A stretch of DNA of 64,000 bases, taken from Ophiodon elongatus (taxonomy: Eukaryota > Chordata > Actinopteri > Perciformes > Hexagrammidae). The first letter of the stretch is position 1, and every line of letters begins with the position of its first letter. Below, piece by piece: positions 60,688 to 64,000 of this stretch. Under the pieces are notes generated by a model. That model did no database searches. It saw only the letters and a program-made list of their open reading frames with translations, and had not been told where the DNA came from. Both the position numbers and the translations under genes were made by a program. Location of the stretch: positions 740,001 through 804,000 of the forward strand of contig JACSYO010000471.1 of NCBI GenBank assembly GCA_016806645.1, in the 5' to 3' direction.

Positions 60688-61400
60688 CCCAAGCAAAGTG
60701 AGGAACTGCTTTAACATCAGGACTGCTTAGATAATTATGTTTGTGCACATTCAAAGCCAGACAACAAACACTGACACAGACATATACAAAATGTCAAATA
60801 TAGCCTACACAGCCTGAATCACAGCTAGAAGAGAGCAGTAAAAGATCAGAGCGGTGGTGCAGAAAGAAATTTGTATTTATTTTATATACAGTATAAAGTA
60901 TATATTGACATTGTTTGTGTGTTAATATGTGTTGTAAAGAACGCCTAAACCCTAACCAGGAAAAATAAAGGTGGACAATCATACTCCTGCAGCACAGTGA
61001 CTGAACACAGGAGAAACAAATGAGTCTGAGCTGCCGATGACCACTGGACTGAAACTAAAGACAACCTGATTCAATCCAGAGACATATATTTTCAGGGGAG
61101 AGCAGCTCAGACCTGCAGGGTATTTGTCATGTTTCCTGTCGACATGTTCCACAGACTGAACCATTCTTTCTCCAAGTAGATGAAACTCGGTCTTAAGACT
61201 GATACTGAATGGAATTCTTGCATTGATGTAAACAACCCTTTTGCTTAGCTTTCAGTACCTTGGACTGGGTTGTCCATCTTGCAGTACATAATACAGTATG
61301 CTCATTCTGATTCCGCGCCTAACAACCCACATCTTCTTTCAGCATAAAAGTGACCTAAAAGTAATCGTGTTGAATTCTATTTTGAGCTATTATTCAATAA
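60688..61400 (+). other. lrrn2: lrrn2 3' UTR with candidate poly(A) signals
   Basis: AATAAA occurs in 'gaaaaataaagg' at about 60964 and in 'attcaataaaatc' at about 61396. Either could end the transcript. No coding sequence. Confidence 0.5.
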
Positions 61401-62512
61401 AATCTTTTTCATTTATACAATGTTACTGTTTATGTATTCTGTGTGTTTTCTTGCCACACAATGTAAACATAGCATGTCAGATTACCTTAAACTGAACTAT
61501 ATACATAAAAGTCACATGTTAGAGATTCATCTGCAGTGACAACTCCCTGCATACCGGTATGCAGCTGCCGTTTCTCCACAGTAGGAATAAGTATGATAAT
61601 AGTCAGGACATCTGACACCTCAGTAAACACAAGACAGTGTGTCCCCTGCAGGGTAAGACCCGGAACTGAGCGGAGGCTTCAGACAGGTGAACGTATAGTC
61701 AAATCAAGTTGTTATCTTCCAAACTGTTTCCTTGCTGAGCAGTAGCACAGGTAACTTTGTTCTTAAAAGATTATAATGATAAAAACATCAATTCATTTTT
61801 TTCTCAGACTGCTCCTAATAACGTCAGTTGAACTTGATTTACACAATATTATTTCCAATGCGGTGGATAAAAGTCTCCTGATTATTAATTTGCACAACTG
61901 ATACAAACTGGCTGCACTGAAGCTTTTGTGGTTCAGAAGTGTAAAATGAATTGTAATTGTTGGTGTATTCGTCATTTAGCTTTATACCCCTGCCTAAAAC
62001 CTACAGTAAGTCACAGTCTGTAATAACAATCAAATGTTATTCTAAGTGGCTGAAAGTAACTCAGTACATTTAATTAAGTACTTAACATAAACAGGTTTGT
62101 ACTTACATTTTAAGCTACTTTATCCTTTGACTCCACAACATTTCAGGGGCCAATAGGTAGGCTTTTACTGCACTACATATATTAGACAGCTTAGGTTATA
62201 CAAGTGAGCTTATAAATGTTGGATACTGCTCCAAAAAAAATATATATAGCTGAGCTATTTTTCATTTTTTACTTATAATTCATCAGTCAAATAATCCCCT
62301 TATATGAAATGTATGTAACAATGACAGGGGCCCTTCTGCCGCCATAACGAGGGCTTACATTGTTTACCTTTGGCTGCTAATACTTCTGTTAGTTGTGAAG
62401 TAACATAAATGGATGCTGAACCTTTATTTTCAATGAGGTATTTTACATTGTGGTATATTGACATATTTATTTCAAAGGGTACTGTTTAGTTTTCCTTGAA
62501 ATAAAAAGTAAT

Positions 62513-62760
62513 GTTTACATTTAGTGTTACTCACCAACATGCACTGTGTGTAGCTCTGACGAATGTGTTGTTGTATTAAAACATTTGCTAATTCGATTTT
62601 GAAGTATTTTAAATCCAGCATTGTTTACATCCATACTGACTAGCTTGCTGTTTTCTTCTTCTCTGCCTTTGATGGCGCATTGCTGCATATCTTGGCGTAT
62701 TACCTCCACCTGCAGATCAGTGGAATAGTGGCACACCATTGGTAGGACTGTGAGTATTGT
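62513..62760 (+). repeat. Dispersed repeat family B, copy 1
   Basis: Matches 63497-63725 in the same order and orientation: 'tttacatt.agtgtt.ctca', 'aacatccat', 'gcattgc.gcat.tcttgg', 'gatcagtg' and 'accattgg.agga'. It is diverged by many substitutions. Confidence 0.7.
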
Positions 62761-62800
62761 GTCACTTGCGCGTGTGCATGCGGAAGTCTGAAAGGACTAA

Positions 62801-62932
62801 TATATATATATCTATATATATATATAGATATCTATATATCTATATATATATAAATATAGATAAATATATCTATATATATATAGATATCTATATATATCTA
62901 TATATCTATCTATCTAGACATATATAGATATA
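62801..62932. repeat. (TATATC/GATATA)n AT-rich microsatellite
   Basis: TA runs with TCTATA and TAGATA interruptions and TAGATATCTA palindromes. Same composition as the fmod intron tract at 10462-10545. Confidence 0.95.
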
Positions 62933-63496
62933 TCCCTAACCCTTCCTTTCTAAAACTCAAACTCTTGAATTATATATCTAAACATATCTTAATTGATGTG
63001 GTTGAATAATTCCAGGTTGAACCAAAAAGGTAGATTAAAGGTAGAAGAAAAGATTGTCAGTAAAAAAACAACTTTACACCGTAGACAAAGACAAATTTCC
63101 ATGTGAGTGGACAATAAAGATGTCTAATCTAATCTAGTTAGACTCTGTATTTATTCACACAAAACATAATACATTTTCTTCAATAAGGCAACACAATACT
63201 GTATATACATACAATGATCTATATGTAAACCATATTTTGAATTCATGTTGTTATTTCTTAACAAACAACATGTCATTCTTTACGATCACTAGCAAGTGTA
63301 AATAAATAGTTTAGCAAGTCATGTAAAAGAGTACCAAGTCATACTATTAGTACATCCAATGCAACAATCCTTTACTCACTGCGGTATTTTGTCATTATTG
63401 ATATATTTTAGCTGCAGTTCGACGACTTACTGGAATATAAAATAACCCTTTTTGAGCAGTAAAAGGGGCCCCATGGAGTTTTCTTGTAAACAACCA

Positions 63497-63725
63497 AAAC
63501 ATGTTTACATTCAGTGTTGCTCACTAAAACTAGTGTGTATCCTTGAGGTCTAACAAACGTGCCATAAAACATGTGCAGAGTGATTTAAGTATTTACATCT
63601 AGTATTGTTAACATCCATCTTTAATAGCTTGCAGAAGTCATCTACACTGCCTTTTCTGGAGCATTGCAGCATTTCTTGGTGAATTACCGCCACCTGTTGA
63701 TCAGTGTAGTAAAACCATTGGCAGG
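63497..63725 (+). repeat. Dispersed repeat family B, copy 2
   Basis: Partner of 62513-62760, about 1 kb downstream. Confidence 0.7.
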
Positions 63726-64000
63726 AATTAGTACGATATGTGCGTCCTTGTTTGCGATCATGAGACTTTCAGAACAGGAACCCATTTCAAGAAAGACAGC
63801 TCCACAGCACTACTAGAGGTCTAAAACTCCACTGGGAACTTTTCAACCTCCAACATCAGTTAAAAAACAAACAGAAACATTATTTGAAAACAACTAACTT
63901 CCAATATATTCCTTTTCACAAACATCATCAACAGTAATGACATGTTTCATTATTATTCCATTAGCATTATAAGATACATGAACACTGACATCATCATTGG

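Larger units (their letters stand above)
61401..64000. other. Repeat-rich flank after lrrn2
   Basis: No gene seen. 62045-62180 has the fish repeat text 'actttatcctttgactcc' and 'acaacatttcagggg'. Two diverged copies of another repeat lie at 62513-62760 and 63497-63725. Confidence 0.5.

Overview
The window is vertebrate nuclear DNA, almost certainly from a ray-finned (teleost) fish. Genes are split into short exons by GT-AG introns. The intergenic DNA is AT-rich and holds many dinucleotide microsatellites and teleost-type interspersed repeats. The coding exons match vertebrate families: a class II small leucine-rich proteoglycan (fibromodulin), an SLC6A14-type amino-acid transporter, GH18 chitinases and an LRRN-family neuronal membrane protein. 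FMOD, CHIT1 and LRRN2 lie near one another on human 1q32.1, so the window looks like the fish counterpart of that region. An slc6a14-type gene has been placed or kept beside the chitinases. No prokaryotic system, CRISPR array or convincing RNA gene was seen.

Layout. 1-7300: no gene, only dispersed-repeat fragments. 7300-11516: fmod on the + strand, with a likely non-coding first exon and five coding exons. 11517-18550: probable fmod 3' UTR, a dispersed repeat and a mosaic local duplication. 18555-24317: an intact-looking slc6a14-like gene on +, fourteen coding exons found, with the start-codon exon not identified. 24320-30730: repeat-rich DNA, including a dead non-LTR retrotransposon split by a solo LTR. 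30735-30841: one decayed slc6a14 exon. 31377-33958: chitinase copy 1 on -. 34252-35908: a piggyBac-like deletion derivative. 36908-39487: a second, broken slc6a14 copy containing an inverted-repeat element. 42036-44632: chitinase copy 2 on -, nearly identical to copy 1 except in the hinge. 44930-58390: gene-poor, with a possible lrrn2 5' exon near 52.2 kb. 58393-60687: lrrn2 in a single coding exon on +. 60690-64000: lrrn2 3' UTR and repeats.

The most informative part is 18-45 kb, a repeated unit of slc6a14 plus chitinase. The transporter copy has decayed, while the chitinase copy is still intact and nearly identical along introns and exons. Two gene-structure oddities also stand out. The fmod LRR exon is cut by three extra phase-0 introns at matching points of successive repeats. 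A (TG)27 tract replaces the usual pyrimidine tract before an slc6a14 exon. Nothing seen amounts to a wholly new biological system; the value lies in gene-structure changes, local duplication and conversion, and nested mobile elements.
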